From positions 1 through 64,000 of IMG/VR virus record IMGVR_UViG_3300020057_000027: a DNA stretch of 64,000 nucleotides, one strand, 5' to 3'. Source of the stretch: a virus. Every line of letters starts with the position of its first letter. Position 1 is the stretch's first letter. Below, piece by piece: positions 25,122 to 32,954 of the stretch. Position numbers and translations under genes: made by a program. The notes under the pieces were generated by a model. That model was not told the origin of the DNA and did not search any database. It saw nothing but the letters and a program-made list of their open reading frames with translations.

Positions 25122-25591
25122 GCGAAGATTTTGAAATAGTACAACCAAGAAAAGAGAAAGAGGTAGAGAAACCTAAAGCTCCAAATTTCTTTTGGGATTT
25201 TCTTTCTGATATTTCTCAGAAAAAACAAAACATCTATAATGATGAAACTAAAAAATCATATTCATCATATATGATTAATAGGTATCTATCAATGCTTCAA
25301 GGTACGGTGTTGTATGCTCAAGAAATGAACATGCGGCCGTCACTTGCTCCGGAATTACATTATCAATATCTATTAGATGCTATTCGTCCAATGTATAGAA
25401 GGTTTGAATATAAGAAAGCAGATAAAGATCATGAAGATGTTATAATGCTTTCCAATTATTATCAATGTAGTATTACTAAAGCAAGAGATTATTTTAAGTT
25501 ACATACACTAGAGGAACTATTAGAGATAGGAAAGAAACTTAATCAAGGCGGCACTGATGTTAAGACGAGAAGAAAAAAAACCAAGTCCTGA
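25118..25591 (+). CDS. 62: Clamp loader small subunit gp62
   Basis: A 157-residue protein (T4 gp62 is 187). The block F-F-W-D-F-L-S-D-I-S followed by Y-S-S-Y-M-I-N-R-Y-L-S matches the N-terminal part of gp62, where I-N-R-x-L-S is conserved. It overlaps gp44 by four bases, as in T4. gp62 completes the 4:1 clamp-loader complex. It is shorter than T4's protein at the C-terminal side. Confidence 0.9.
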   Translation: MSEDFEIVQPRKEKEVEKPKAPNFFWDFLSDISQKKQNIYNDETKKSYSSYMINRYLSMLQGTVLYAQEMNMRPSLAPELHYQYLLDAIRPMYRRFEYKKADKDHEDVIMLSNYYQCSITKARDYFKLHTLEELLEIGKKLNQGGTDVKTRRKKTKS

Positions 25592-25742
25592 ACAACTTCT
25601 GGATTTGGTTCAAGAAGTTCTTCTAGCTATCCAAGATAACAATCAAAACATGAAAGATTGTGCCACACTTCTACGAGCAATCCAAAGAAACCTCCAGCCA
25701 GAGAAAAGTAGATGGGAAAGAATTAAGAATGTCTTTCGCTAA
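25557..25742 (+). CDS. Hypothetical 61-aa protein between 62 and regA
   Basis: A small charged helical protein starting within the 3' end of gene 62 (35-base overlap). The sequence pattern (E-Q-L-L-D-L-V-Q-E-V-L-L-A-I) suggests an amphipathic helix. The position between clamp loader and regA has no T4 counterpart. No function recognised. Confidence 0.45.
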   Translation: MLRREEKKPSPEQLLDLVQEVLLAIQDNNQNMKDCATLLRAIQRNLQPEKSRWERIKNVFR

Positions 25743-25780
25743 ATATGACTAGTTGATATTTGTCATATGAAGGCATTAAA

Positions 25781-26242
25781 ATGAATACTGAATTAACTGT
25801 AGATCTGATTGAAGTTCTTTTGAAGAAGCCAGATGACTTTCTAAAAGTCAAGGAAACTCTTACTCGCATTGGCGTAGCTTCAAAGCACGATAAAATTCTA
25901 TATCAATCTTGCCACATCTTACATAAGAAAGGTAAATACTATATCGTTCATTTTAAAGAGCTATTTAAGCTTGATGGTAAACCTACTAACATAACAGAAG
26001 AAGATCTTGCAAGACGTAACACAATTGCTAATATTATAGCTGAATGGGGTTTAGTTGATTTAGTAGATAAGGTTAGAACGTCGGCCCCAGTTGCTTCTAT
26101 TGCTACAATAAAGATTCTTCCATTCAAAGAAAAGAGAGATTGGAAACTTGAAGCGAAGTATAATATAGGTTCAAGTAAGAAAACAGTAAACCAAGTTTCA
26201 TCTCCAACAGTTAAAATCAAACAGCATGAACCAAAGGAATAA
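25781..26242 (+). CDS. regA: RegA translational repressor
   Basis: A 153-residue protein (T4 RegA is 122). Two blocks are nearly identical to T4: K-K-P-D-D-F-L-K-V-K-E-T-L-T-R near the N-terminus, then L-Y-Q-S-C-H-I-L and Y-Y-I-V-H-F-K-E. RegA binds ribosome sites of early phage mRNAs, including 44, 45 and its own, and blocks translation. Here it has about five extra N-terminal residues and a Lys/Ser-rich C-terminal extension. ATG 25781 is used; an in-frame TTG upstream is unlikely. Confidence 0.95.
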   Translation: MNTELTVDLIEVLLKKPDDFLKVKETLTRIGVASKHDKILYQSCHILHKKGKYYIVHFKELFKLDGKPTNITEEDLARRNTIANIIAEWGLVDLVDKVRTSAPVASIATIKILPFKEKRDWKLEAKYNIGSSKKTVNQVSSPTVKIKQHEPKE

Positions 26243-26244
26243 TT

Positions 26245-26778
26245 ATGAGTGAATTAGTTATTGCGGGACTACCACAACTAGGAATTTTCAAACAAGATTT
26301 AGAAGCAAAACTTCCTGAGTTTGCTACAGAGTCTTCTGCTTGTTTTGATCTACGTGCTTGTATTTCTCCATCACAAGTTATTAAGAAAAGAAATGGTATA
26401 GACAATTTAGAAATTACAACTACAGTTGGGCCAGAAAGAAAGATTGATCTTCTTCCTGGAGATAGAGTTCTAGTTCCTACTGGACTTATTTTTGATATAC
26501 CTGTTGGGTATTCAGTTAGACTACATCCGCGTTCTGGTTTAGCATTAAAGAATGGTATTACACTTGCTAATGCTGAAGGCGTTATTGATGCTGATTATGT
26601 TGATCCAGTTTTCGTGTTACTAATAAACACTTCAGATAAACATTTTACAGTAAATCATGGTGATAGAGTTTGCCAAGGTGAATTGGTAAAAGTGGAACCT
26701 CTTATAATCACTGAACTAAATGACGCTCCGCTTCCAAAGACTAACCGAAATGGTGGGTTTGGATCTACAGGAATATAA
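26245..26778 (+). CDS. dut: dUTP diphosphatase (dUTPase)
   Basis: A 177-residue trimeric-type dUTPase with all five motifs: A-C-F-D-L-R-A (I), H-P-R-S-G-L-A-L-K-N-G-I (II), G-V-I-D-A-D-Y (III), G-D-R-V-C-Q-G (IV) and the C-terminal N-R-N-G-G-F-G-S-T-G (V). It hydrolyses dUTP to dUMP, keeping uracil out of DNA and feeding ThyX (54304). It is slightly longer than bacterial enzymes because of an insertion after motif I. AGGAATA ribosome site; two bases after regA. Confidence 0.96.
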   Translation: MSELVIAGLPQLGIFKQDLEAKLPEFATESSACFDLRACISPSQVIKKRNGIDNLEITTTVGPERKIDLLPGDRVLVPTGLIFDIPVGYSVRLHPRSGLALKNGITLANAEGVIDADYVDPVFVLLINTSDKHFTVNHGDRVCQGELVKVEPLIITELNDAPLPKTNRNGGFGSTGI

Positions 26779-26808
26779 TTGACAGCTTTATATCTATTGT
26801 GATATACT
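26779..26808 (+). promoter_or_regulatory. Strong promoter, predicted leaderless
   Basis: TTGACA (26779-26784), 18-base spacer, extended -10 TG-A-TATACT (26803-26808), ending six bases before ATG 26815. Its sequence from the -10 region onward (TGTGATATACTTATAGTAT) is identical to the CobT-like promoter. Confidence 0.85.
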
Positions 26809-26814
26809 TATAGT

Positions 26815-27519
26815 ATGAGAATAGTTTGTATAAGCGATACACACACGCTTCAAGATAACATGACTGCTGATATCCCAGAAGGAGATGTTCTCCTTCATGC
26901 TGGTGATGTTATGAATTCGGGTTATGATGCTAGTGATATTTTCTATTTCTTGGATTGGTTCGGTGCTTTACCCCATAAGCATAAAATTTTCATTGCTGGT
27001 AATCACGATAGACTTTTTGAAAATGATCCTAAAGCAGTAAAAGATATAATTGATAAAAAGAATGGTGTATTAAAATCTTCTAAGAAAAAGAAAATTACAT
27101 ATCTTGAGGATTCTGAAATCGTCATTGATGGTGTTAAGTTTTATGGTTCTCCATATCAGCCTGAATTTTGTAATTGGGCCTTCAATGTGAATCGCGGCCC
27201 TGATATTAAAAGAGTGTGGGATAAGATCCCATTGGACACGGATGTCCTCATCACTCACGGACCTCCATATGGTATTCTTGATTGGACAGAATACGATAGA
27301 TTAAATGTTGGTTGTGAAATGTTAATGCCAAAGATTTTAGAAGTTAAACCAAAGATACATTTGTTTGGACATATACACGAAGCATATGGAGTTAAAGTAG
27401 TAGATGATACAACTTTTGTAAATGCTTCTATTTGTACTCTGAGATATAGACCTATAAATAAACCTATAGTATTTGACTATCATCCAGAAAACAAACTTGT
27501 AGTAGAGGTTACAGAATGA
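26815..27519 (+). CDS. Calcineurin-like metallophosphoesterase
   Basis: A 234-residue metallophosphoesterase with the canonical metal sites: S-D-T-H (7-10), G-D-V (near 31), G-N-H-D (near 63), T-H-G-P-P (near 149) and G-H-I-H (near 184). The pattern is that of the small phosphodiesterase/phosphatase group; the substrate (nucleotide, cyclic nucleotide or nucleic acid) cannot be told. The ATG is six bases after a strong -10 box with no ribosome site, so the mRNA is predicted leaderless. It overlaps the lysozyme gene by four bases. Confidence 0.85.
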   Translation: MRIVCISDTHTLQDNMTADIPEGDVLLHAGDVMNSGYDASDIFYFLDWFGALPHKHKIFIAGNHDRLFENDPKAVKDIIDKKNGVLKSSKKKKITYLEDSEIVIDGVKFYGSPYQPEFCNWAFNVNRGPDIKRVWDKIPLDTDVLITHGPPYGILDWTEYDRLNVGCEMLMPKILEVKPKIHLFGHIHEAYGVKVVDDTTFVNASICTLRYRPINKPIVFDYHPENKLVVEVTE

Positions 27520-27965
27520 AAACTTTAGGCAAAGCAGGATCAGACTTAATTAAAGAGTTTGAACAATTAAAACTTGTTGGTTATCTTCCAACACCTAATG
27601 ATGTTCCTACTATTGGTTGGGGTTCTACTCATATCTTTGGCTGTAAAGTTATTCTTAAAGAAACTATTACACAAGAACAAGCACAAGCCCAGTTTGATTT
27701 AGATGTTGCTACTTTTGTTGCCGCAGTAAATAAAAAAGTTGCTGTTCCATTAACACAGAATCAGTTTGATGCATTGGTATCATTGGTGTATAATATTGGT
27801 GAAGCCAATTTTGCTTCTTCTACACTATTAAAAATGCTTAATGGTAATAGAATGAAAGAAGCTAAAGATCAATTTGTTCGGTGGAATAAACAGAAAGGAA
27901 AAGTTCTGAATGGTTTAACCAGACGAAGAGAAAGAGAACGCGATTTATTTGTGAAGGAAAATTAA
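27516..27965 (+). CDS. Endolysin, T4-type lysozyme (GH24)
   Basis: A 149-residue muramidase of the phage-lysozyme family. The catalytic region shows E14-F-E16-Q-L-K-L...T32-I-G-W-G-S-T; the Asp of the usual Glu-Asp-Thr triad appears shifted (D29). Further family features are the A-L-V-S-L-V-Y-N-I-G helix and the C-terminal G-L-x-R-R-R-x-x-E. It cuts peptidoglycan at lysis. There is no signal peptide or SAR segment, so a holin is needed. It lies in the early replication region, translationally coupled to the phosphoesterase. Confidence 0.9.
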   Translation: MKTLGKAGSDLIKEFEQLKLVGYLPTPNDVPTIGWGSTHIFGCKVILKETITQEQAQAQFDLDVATFVAAVNKKVAVPLTQNQFDALVSLVYNIGEANFASSTLLKMLNGNRMKEAKDQFVRWNKQKGKVLNGLTRRRERERDLFVKEN

Positions 27966-27966
27966 A

Positions 27967-28257
27967 ATGAGTGATATATTAATTATTAGATTAGCAAGTG
28001 GTGAACAGATTTTAGGTGATATAGATCTGAACTATTCAGATACTCATGTGTTGGTCAAACATCCAACACAGATTGCCGCAGGCCCGAATCCTAAGACGGG
28101 ACAAATTGATGTGCATATGGCACCTCTACTAACATTAGCAGAAGAAAAAGAAATTCCATTAGCTAAGACTGCCATAACTTTTCATTACACTCCTATATTA
28201 GATATCAGAAACAAGTTTTCTAAACTATTTGGATCAGGATTAGTAGCACTATCATAA
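27967..28257 (+). CDS. Sm-like small phage protein
   Basis: A 96-residue protein starting D-I-L-I-I-R-L-A-S-G-E-Q-I-L-G-D-I, resembling the N-terminal strands of the protein at 10808 and of Sm-fold proteins in T4-like phages; a second beta region and an F-H-Y-T-P strand follow. No catalytic residues. It begins one base after the lysozyme stop. An RNA-binding role is possible but inferred only from fold resemblance. Confidence 0.45.
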   Translation: MSDILIIRLASGEQILGDIDLNYSDTHVLVKHPTQIAAGPNPKTGQIDVHMAPLLTLAEEKEIPLAKTAITFHYTPILDIRNKFSKLFGSGLVALS

Positions 28258-28266
28258 AAATCTGAG

Positions 28267-28295
28267 TTGACGCTAAACTCTTTTTATGGTATGAT
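28267..28295 (+). promoter_or_regulatory. Promoter for the DNA polymerase, predicted leaderless
   Basis: TTGACG (28267-28272), 17-base spacer, extended -10 TG-G-TATGAT (28290-28295), ending six bases before ATG 28302, which lacks a ribosome site. Confidence 0.75.
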
Positions 28296-28301
28296 GTTAT
28301 T

Positions 28302-30833
28302 ATGAGTGAAAAATTCTACACAAATTGTTCCGTCATTGGAAACACTATTCTTTATCGTGGTATAGAGAACGGTGAAAGAATAAAAGAGCGAGTGCAGTTT
28401 AAACCTAAACTGTTTCTTCCAACAAATAAACCATCAAAATATAAAACGCTTGATGGTCAAGCTTGTGATAAGATTGAATTCGGTGATATCAAAGAAGCAA
28501 GAGATTTTGTAAAACAATATTCTGATGTTGATGGATTTAAGTTCTTTGGTAATACTCGTTGGGTATATGTTTATCTTTCGGATAGATTTCCTAATGTAGT
28601 TGAGTTTGATCCAACTAAGATCGTTGTCGCAAATATAGATATTGAGGTCGCTTCAGAAAACGGTTTTGCTCCTGTAGAAAATCCAACAGAAGAGATTACT
28701 GCAATCACAATCAAAGCTCACGGAAGGTTTTATGTTTTTGGTTGTGGTATCTTTGAAACAGATAGAGAAGATGTTAAGTATATCAAGTCACGCAATGAAC
28801 CTGAGATGCTCAGAAAGTTTATTGAGTTCTGGGAAACTCTTGCTCCAGATGTAGTTACTGGTTGGAATTGTCTGCCGCTCAATAGTTTTGTTTACACTAA
28901 TAACTCAATTAAAAAACTTAAAAATCTTTATAATAAAGAAATTTTAAATATTGATAATAATGTTACAAATTTATATCCAAAAAGCACCAAAAGAATTTGG
29001 GAGATAAATTTAGCCACTGGTCAAAAAATATCCTCTTCAGGTGAACATAAATTTTTTACTTGTAAACCGAAAGTTCCATATCAGAATATCACTCAAATGT
29101 TAAAAGCCGGAATTTGGACAGAATCTAAAAATATTGACAAAGAATCATTCCTGGTTATTCCAAAACATAAAAATATAAACCAAACAACAGTAGAAGATTT
29201 AGATTTGTTTTATGTTTTAGGGATGCTATTTACCGACGGCACTAAACAGGGTAAGGCCGCCGCAATTTACAACACTAAAGATGAAATTATAAATCGCGTT
29301 GCATTATTTACACAAAAACATAAAATCGCTAACCATGCAAGCAAAAGCGGAATATCACTCAGTCATAGACCGTGTAAAAGAGTTAGAATGTGGCTAAGAG
29401 ATGACCACATTCTTAGCCAGTATATTCATTTAATTTATAACGATGACAAAAAAGAATTAAATGTTGAAGAATTGTCAAAACTATCCAAAGAAGAATTTGA
29501 GTATTTTTTATCGGGTTTAATAGACGGCGACGGTTCCGTTGGTAAAAATGGTAAAATTAGTTTTTGTAATTATAATGATCAAATATCAAACTTAAATGAA
29601 TTGTTGTTATGGAATGGAATTATATCTAGTGGATTTACAGCAAATAGACTTTATATTTCTAAAAGGTGTGAAGTCAATTTAAAACTGTCACATCCAATAA
29701 AAAAATCTCGATTGCTTTCCGCCGACATGAATTTTTTTAGAGCAAAATCCGCTCCAAATAAAATTGCCAAAATATTAGAAAACGATGATTGTTATTTGGT
29801 TAAAGTTAAATCAGTTGTAGAAACTTCTGAATATACCGAAATGATGGATATAGAAACATCAACGCACGAATTTATTGTAAGTGGCGTTAAAACTCACAAT
29901 TGCACCTTTTACGATATACCTTATATTGTTAACAGAATATCCAGAGTGTTTAGTGACAAAGAAGCAAAAAGGCTTTCTCCTTGGGGATTTTTGTCCACTA
30001 GGTCATCTAACTATAAAGGTAAACAACATCAAGTTGTAGAGATAGTTGGTATCAGTACATTAGACTATATTGAATTGTATAGAAAGTTTGGTGCTAGACA
30101 AGAGAGTGAGAAATTAAATTACGTTGCATATGCCGAGCTAGGTGAGAAAAAGATTTCTTATACTGAATTTGGTAGTTTGCACGAACTATATAAGCATGAC
30201 TATCAAAAGTTTATTGAGTATAACATCAAAGACGTTGATCTAGTTGATAAGCTTGAACAGAAGCTCCAGTTGATCAACATGAGTTTTGCAATGGCATTTG
30301 ATGCTAAGGTAAACTTTTCTGATGTGTTCACACAAACAAGAATGTGGGATGCTATCATCTTTGATTACGTTAAAAAGAAAGACTTAGTATTACCACAGGT
30401 TAAAGAGACAGCAAAAGATGAACAGTACGCTGGAGGCTATGTTAAAGAGATTACTCCTGGGATGTATGATTGGGTTTTATCATTCGATCTTAACTCTCTA
30501 TATCCTAACCTAATTGCACAGTTTAATATTTCACCTGAGATGTTAATCCAAGAACAGGTAGACACAGAAACTTTTAGAAAGAAGTCTACTGAAGAGGGTA
30601 TCAAGTATGATATATCTCCACTGCTGGATAAGAAACTTGATCTATCACATTTAAAAGATAAGAACATAACAATGGCAGCAAACGGATATGCTTTTCTAAA
30701 AGAGAAGCAAGGTTTTCTTCCAGATATATTGATGCGTATGTATGAAGATAGAAAGATGTATAAGAAGAAAATGATTGAAGCTCAAAAAGATCTTGAGCTA
30801 GTTAAAGAAGAAATGCGTAGACGTGGAATATAA
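28302..30833 (+). CDS. 43A: DNA polymerase gp43, N-terminal part (gp43A), with intein
   Basis: An 843-residue precursor; without the 344-residue intein it is 499 residues and covers the N-terminal domain, the 3'-5' exonuclease (Exo I N-I-D-I-E-V-A-S; Exo II G-W-N^C-T-F-Y-D-I-P; Exo III Y-N-I-K-D-V-D) and the palm up to Pol motif II (F-D-L-N-S-L-Y-P). It ends in the fingers after Y-E-D-R-K-M-Y-K-K-K-M. The remaining motifs are in gp43B at 32955, 2.1 kb away. Together the exteins total 868 residues (T4 gp43 898). Split gp43 genes are known in some T4-like phages and the halves associate. The ATG has no ribosome site and sits at a predicted transcript start. Confidence 0.95.
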   Translation: MSEKFYTNCSVIGNTILYRGIENGERIKERVQFKPKLFLPTNKPSKYKTLDGQACDKIEFGDIKEARDFVKQYSDVDGFKFFGNTRWVYVYLSDRFPNVVEFDPTKIVVANIDIEVASENGFAPVENPTEEITAITIKAHGRFYVFGCGIFETDREDVKYIKSRNEPEMLRKFIEFWETLAPDVVTGWNCLPLNSFVYTNNSIKKLKNLYNKEILNIDNNVTNLYPKSTKRIWEINLATGQKISSSGEHKFFTCKPKVPYQNITQMLKAGIWTESKNIDKESFLVIPKHKNINQTTVEDLDLFYVLGMLFTDGTKQGKAAAIYNTKDEIINRVALFTQKHKIANHASKSGISLSHRPCKRVRMWLRDDHILSQYIHLIYNDDKKELNVEELSKLSKEEFEYFLSGLIDGDGSVGKNGKISFCNYNDQISNLNELLLWNGIISSGFTANRLYISKRCEVNLKLSHPIKKSRLLSADMNFFRAKSAPNKIAKILENDDCYLVKVKSVVETSEYTEMMDIETSTHEFIVSGVKTHNCTFYDIPYIVNRISRVFSDKEAKRLSPWGFLSTRSSNYKGKQHQVVEIVGISTLDYIELYRKFGARQESEKLNYVAYAELGEKKISYTEFGSLHELYKHDYQKFIEYNIKDVDLVDKLEQKLQLINMSFAMAFDAKVNFSDVFTQTRMWDAIIFDYVKKKDLVLPQVKETAKDEQYAGGYVKEITPGMYDWVLSFDLNSLYPNLIAQFNISPEMLIQEQVDTETFRKKSTEEGIKYDISPLLDKKLDLSHLKDKNITMAANGYAFLKEKQGFLPDILMRMYEDRKMYKKKMIEAQKDLELVKEEMRRRGI
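28869..29900 (+). other. Intein in gp43 exonuclease motif, with LAGLIDADG endonuclease
   Basis: Residues 190-533 of gp43A. It begins CLPLNSFVYTNN, ends T-H-N, with Cys as +1 residue, restoring G-W-N-C-T-F-Y-D-I-P. LAGLIDADG helices are L-G-M-L-F-T-D-G and L-S-G-L-I-D-G-D-G. The fold appears complete. The codons are more AT-rich than the flanking polymerase sequence. Confidence 0.93.
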
Positions 30834-30855
30834 TCCAAACCTATCCAATTGGGTG

Positions 30856-30885
30856 TTGACATAATACTCTAAACTGTGGTATAAT
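30856..30885 (+). promoter_or_regulatory. Strong promoter, predicted leaderless
   Basis: TTGACA (30856-30861), 18-base spacer, extended -10 TG-G-TATAAT (30880-30885), five bases before ATG 30891. It drives the genes inserted between the polymerase halves. Confidence 0.85.
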
Positions 30886-30890
30886 AAAAT

Positions 30891-31469
30891 ATGAGCAAAA
30901 CATTTTTCACTGCCGATACTCACTTTGGACACGCAAACATTATTCGTTATTGTGGTCGTCCATTTGAAACTAAAGAAGAACACGATAGAGTTTTAATTGA
31001 AAACTGGAACCACGAAGTATCTCCAAAAGATACGGTGTATCATCTTGGTGATTTTGGTTTTGGTACTCTAGAAGAACTGAGAAAGATTGCTGGCAAACTT
31101 CACGGACGTATTCACTTTCTTAAAGGTAATCACGATAAACCATCTACACTTGATGTTATTGGTGGTAGGTTTGCTTCTATTAAAGATGTGAGTATAATCT
31201 ATCCTAGATATAATGATCGTAAGGTTACAATCTTTCTATCTCACTATGCTCATAGATCTTGGTTCAAGTCTAATCATGGTTCTTGGCATCTTTGGGGACA
31301 CTCTCATGGTAATATGAGTCCACACGGATTGTCTTTTGATGTTGGAGTTGACTGCTGGGACTTCAGACCTATATCTTTGGATCAGGTAGCTAATAAGATT
31401 GCCAGTCTACAGCAAGTCTTGGATTATAATCTAGCAGACCAACATTTAGTAGAAGACAAAGAAAGTTAA
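30891..31469 (+). CDS. Calcineurin-like phosphoesterase (inserted in split gp43)
   Basis: A 192-residue single-domain phosphoesterase: A-D-T-H-F-G-H (residues 8-14), H-L-G-D-F-G (near 51), K-G-N-H-D (near 79), L-S-H-Y-A-H (near 117) and G-H-S-H-G (near 137). This is the pattern of the YfcE/MJ0936-like small phosphodiesterases seen in many phages. It is unrelated in detail to the 234-residue enzyme at 26815. It is the first gene of the three-gene insert separating gp43A and gp43B, has its own strong promoter, and starts without a ribosome site. Confidence 0.88.
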   Translation: MSKTFFTADTHFGHANIIRYCGRPFETKEEHDRVLIENWNHEVSPKDTVYHLGDFGFGTLEELRKIAGKLHGRIHFLKGNHDKPSTLDVIGGRFASIKDVSIIYPRYNDRKVTIFLSHYAHRSWFKSNHGSWHLWGHSHGNMSPHGLSFDVGVDCWDFRPISLDQVANKIASLQQVLDYNLADQHLVEDKES

Positions 31470-31475
31470 TTGTGA

Positions 31476-31481
31476 TATAAT
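31476..31481 (+). promoter_or_regulatory. Extended -10 promoter, predicted leaderless
   Basis: TG-A-TATAAT ends six bases before ATG 31488; no clear -35 box or ribosome site. It would drive the endonuclease-methyltransferase pair. Confidence 0.5.
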
Positions 31482-31487
31482 ATAATT

Positions 31488-32210
31488 ATGTCTAAAATAA
31501 CATTTAAAGAAATGCAAACTGCAATAGCCTCTCTTCAAAGTAGAGGCGGCAACATTCTTCAAGATATTTTTACTGATGTAATTAAAGTATATAATAAAAA
31601 TATAAAATATAATAGTCTAAAAAATATTCAAAGTATAAAAAAATTAATTAGAACTGATCCAGAAGAATCTAGATTTTTCACTCAAGTTATTATAGATCCA
31701 TACTCAGCAAACAAATCATCTAAAGCAGATTTAGTTATTTGGAAAAATAATGAATTGTTGTTGGTAGAATTAAAAAATGGCTCCAAATTTGATAAGGGAA
31801 AAACTCAAAATATTATTTTGGGCATAGAAACATGGAATGAATATATTAAAGAGCATTTTGTTTATGATGATTTTTTAGTTAGATCTTTAATTGTATGTTT
31901 TGATGAGAACCAATTAAAAGATATTCGGGCAAAATTAAAGGATTTTACTATATCAGGGAAAAAGTTTTGTGATATGTTAGAATTAGATTATAATTTTATA
32001 AGATTGAGTTCAGAAAATTGGATAGAATATAAATTTCAGCAGTTTCAAAACGGAGATAGTCAATGGAAAAAAAACGAAGATTACGCCCATTTTTTAAATG
32101 GTCAGGCGGCAAATCAAAAGAGTTGCCCAAGATCAGGAATTATTATCCGAAGGAATACAACATTAGAAGATATATTGAACCCTTCGTTGGAGGCGGCGCA
32201 GCCTGGTTAG
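31488..32210 (+). CDS. PD-(D/E)xK restriction-endonuclease-like protein
   Basis: A 240-residue protein with a nuclease core: S-K-A-D-L-V-I-W then E-L-L-L-V-E-L-K-N-G (residues ~83-104) gives the D...E-x-K triad of the PD-(D/E)xK fold. The domain before it is helical. Its last ~49 codons overlap the methyltransferase start (32063) by 148 bases in another frame; that tail has unusual composition and is probably not part of the nuclease core. Pairing with a downstream amino-methyltransferase suggests a type II restriction-modification unit. The specificity is unknown. It is more AT-rich than its surroundings, suggesting recent acquisition. Confidence 0.65.
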   Translation: MSKITFKEMQTAIASLQSRGGNILQDIFTDVIKVYNKNIKYNSLKNIQSIKKLIRTDPEESRFFTQVIIDPYSANKSSKADLVIWKNNELLLVELKNGSKFDKGKTQNIILGIETWNEYIKEHFVYDDFLVRSLIVCFDENQLKDIRAKLKDFTISGKKFCDMLELDYNFIRLSSENWIEYKFQQFQNGDSQWKKNEDYAHFLNGQAANQKSCPRSGIIIRRNTTLEDILNPSLEAAQPG

Positions 32211-32953
32211 CAATTAATCATGATATTAATATTATTAATGATTTTAATCCTGAAGTAGCTAATTTTTATAGAATATTAAAATCCGACACTAATAAACTTA
32301 TAACTTCTATTAATTTTTTGGTTGATGAATATAATTCTTATGATAAAAAACTTTTAACAAAAACTGAATTCCAAACTTTAGGTGATAAATTTTATTATAA
32401 TTATAGAGATATTCCAGCCAAGAATGATTTTGATGCCGCACTTGGTTTTTATTTTATACGACAATTATCCTTTTCAGGAATGATTAGATATAATAGTAAA
32501 GGACAGTTTAATGTTCCTTTTGGTTGGTATAAAAAAATGCATGGTATTAATCAAGAAGAAAAATTGATAAAAAATATATTAAACAACACAGAAATATTAT
32601 GCGGAGATTGGAAGAAATCAGTTCAAAATTCTTCTTCAGAAGATTTTATATTTTTAGATCCACCATACACAACAACATTTAAAGATTATAATTTTGGAGC
32701 TGGTTCTGCTTTTGGAAAAGAACAACATATTGAATTATATGATTGGTTTGCTAATACATCATCAAAAGTATTAATTATATTGAATTATGATGATTTTACT
32801 GGTAAACTATATGAAAATCATATTAAAGAAAAATATGGTCATAATTATAGTATAAAATATAAAGACAGAGTTAGTAAAGAGGATAGTGCTAATATACATT
32901 TTGTTGCTACTAATTATGATGTTAAAATTAAAAAAGATAGTATATTAGAATAA
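32063..32953 (+). CDS. Dam-family (D12 class) adenine methyltransferase
   Basis: A 296-residue enzyme with the D12-class motifs: F-F-K-W-S-G-G-K-S-K-E-L at the N-terminus (motif X), E-P-F-V-G-G-G-A-A-W (motif I), and D-P-P-Y-T (motif IV, catalytic). It also has the family's S-F-S-G-M-I-R-Y-N-S-K-G-Q-F-N-V-P segment. Such enzymes make N6-methyladenine, commonly in GATC or related sites. It overlaps the upstream endonuclease gene by 148 bases, implying co-expression. It is distinct from the second dam at 37984 and ends one base before gp43B. Confidence 0.88.
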   Translation: MEKKRRLRPFFKWSGGKSKELPKIRNYYPKEYNIRRYIEPFVGGGAAWLAINHDINIINDFNPEVANFYRILKSDTNKLITSINFLVDEYNSYDKKLLTKTEFQTLGDKFYYNYRDIPAKNDFDAALGFYFIRQLSFSGMIRYNSKGQFNVPFGWYKKMHGINQEEKLIKNILNNTEILCGDWKKSVQNSSSEDFIFLDPPYTTTFKDYNFGAGSAFGKEQHIELYDWFANTSSKVLIILNYDDFTGKLYENHIKEKYGHNYSIKYKDRVSKEDSANIHFVATNYDVKIKKDSILE

Positions 32954-32954
32954 T

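Noticed and set aside
31488-32953. Assigning GATC specificity to the restriction-modification-like pair
   Set aside because: D12 methyltransferases recognise several sites, and GATC is frequent throughout the window including in these genes; the sequence does not decide.
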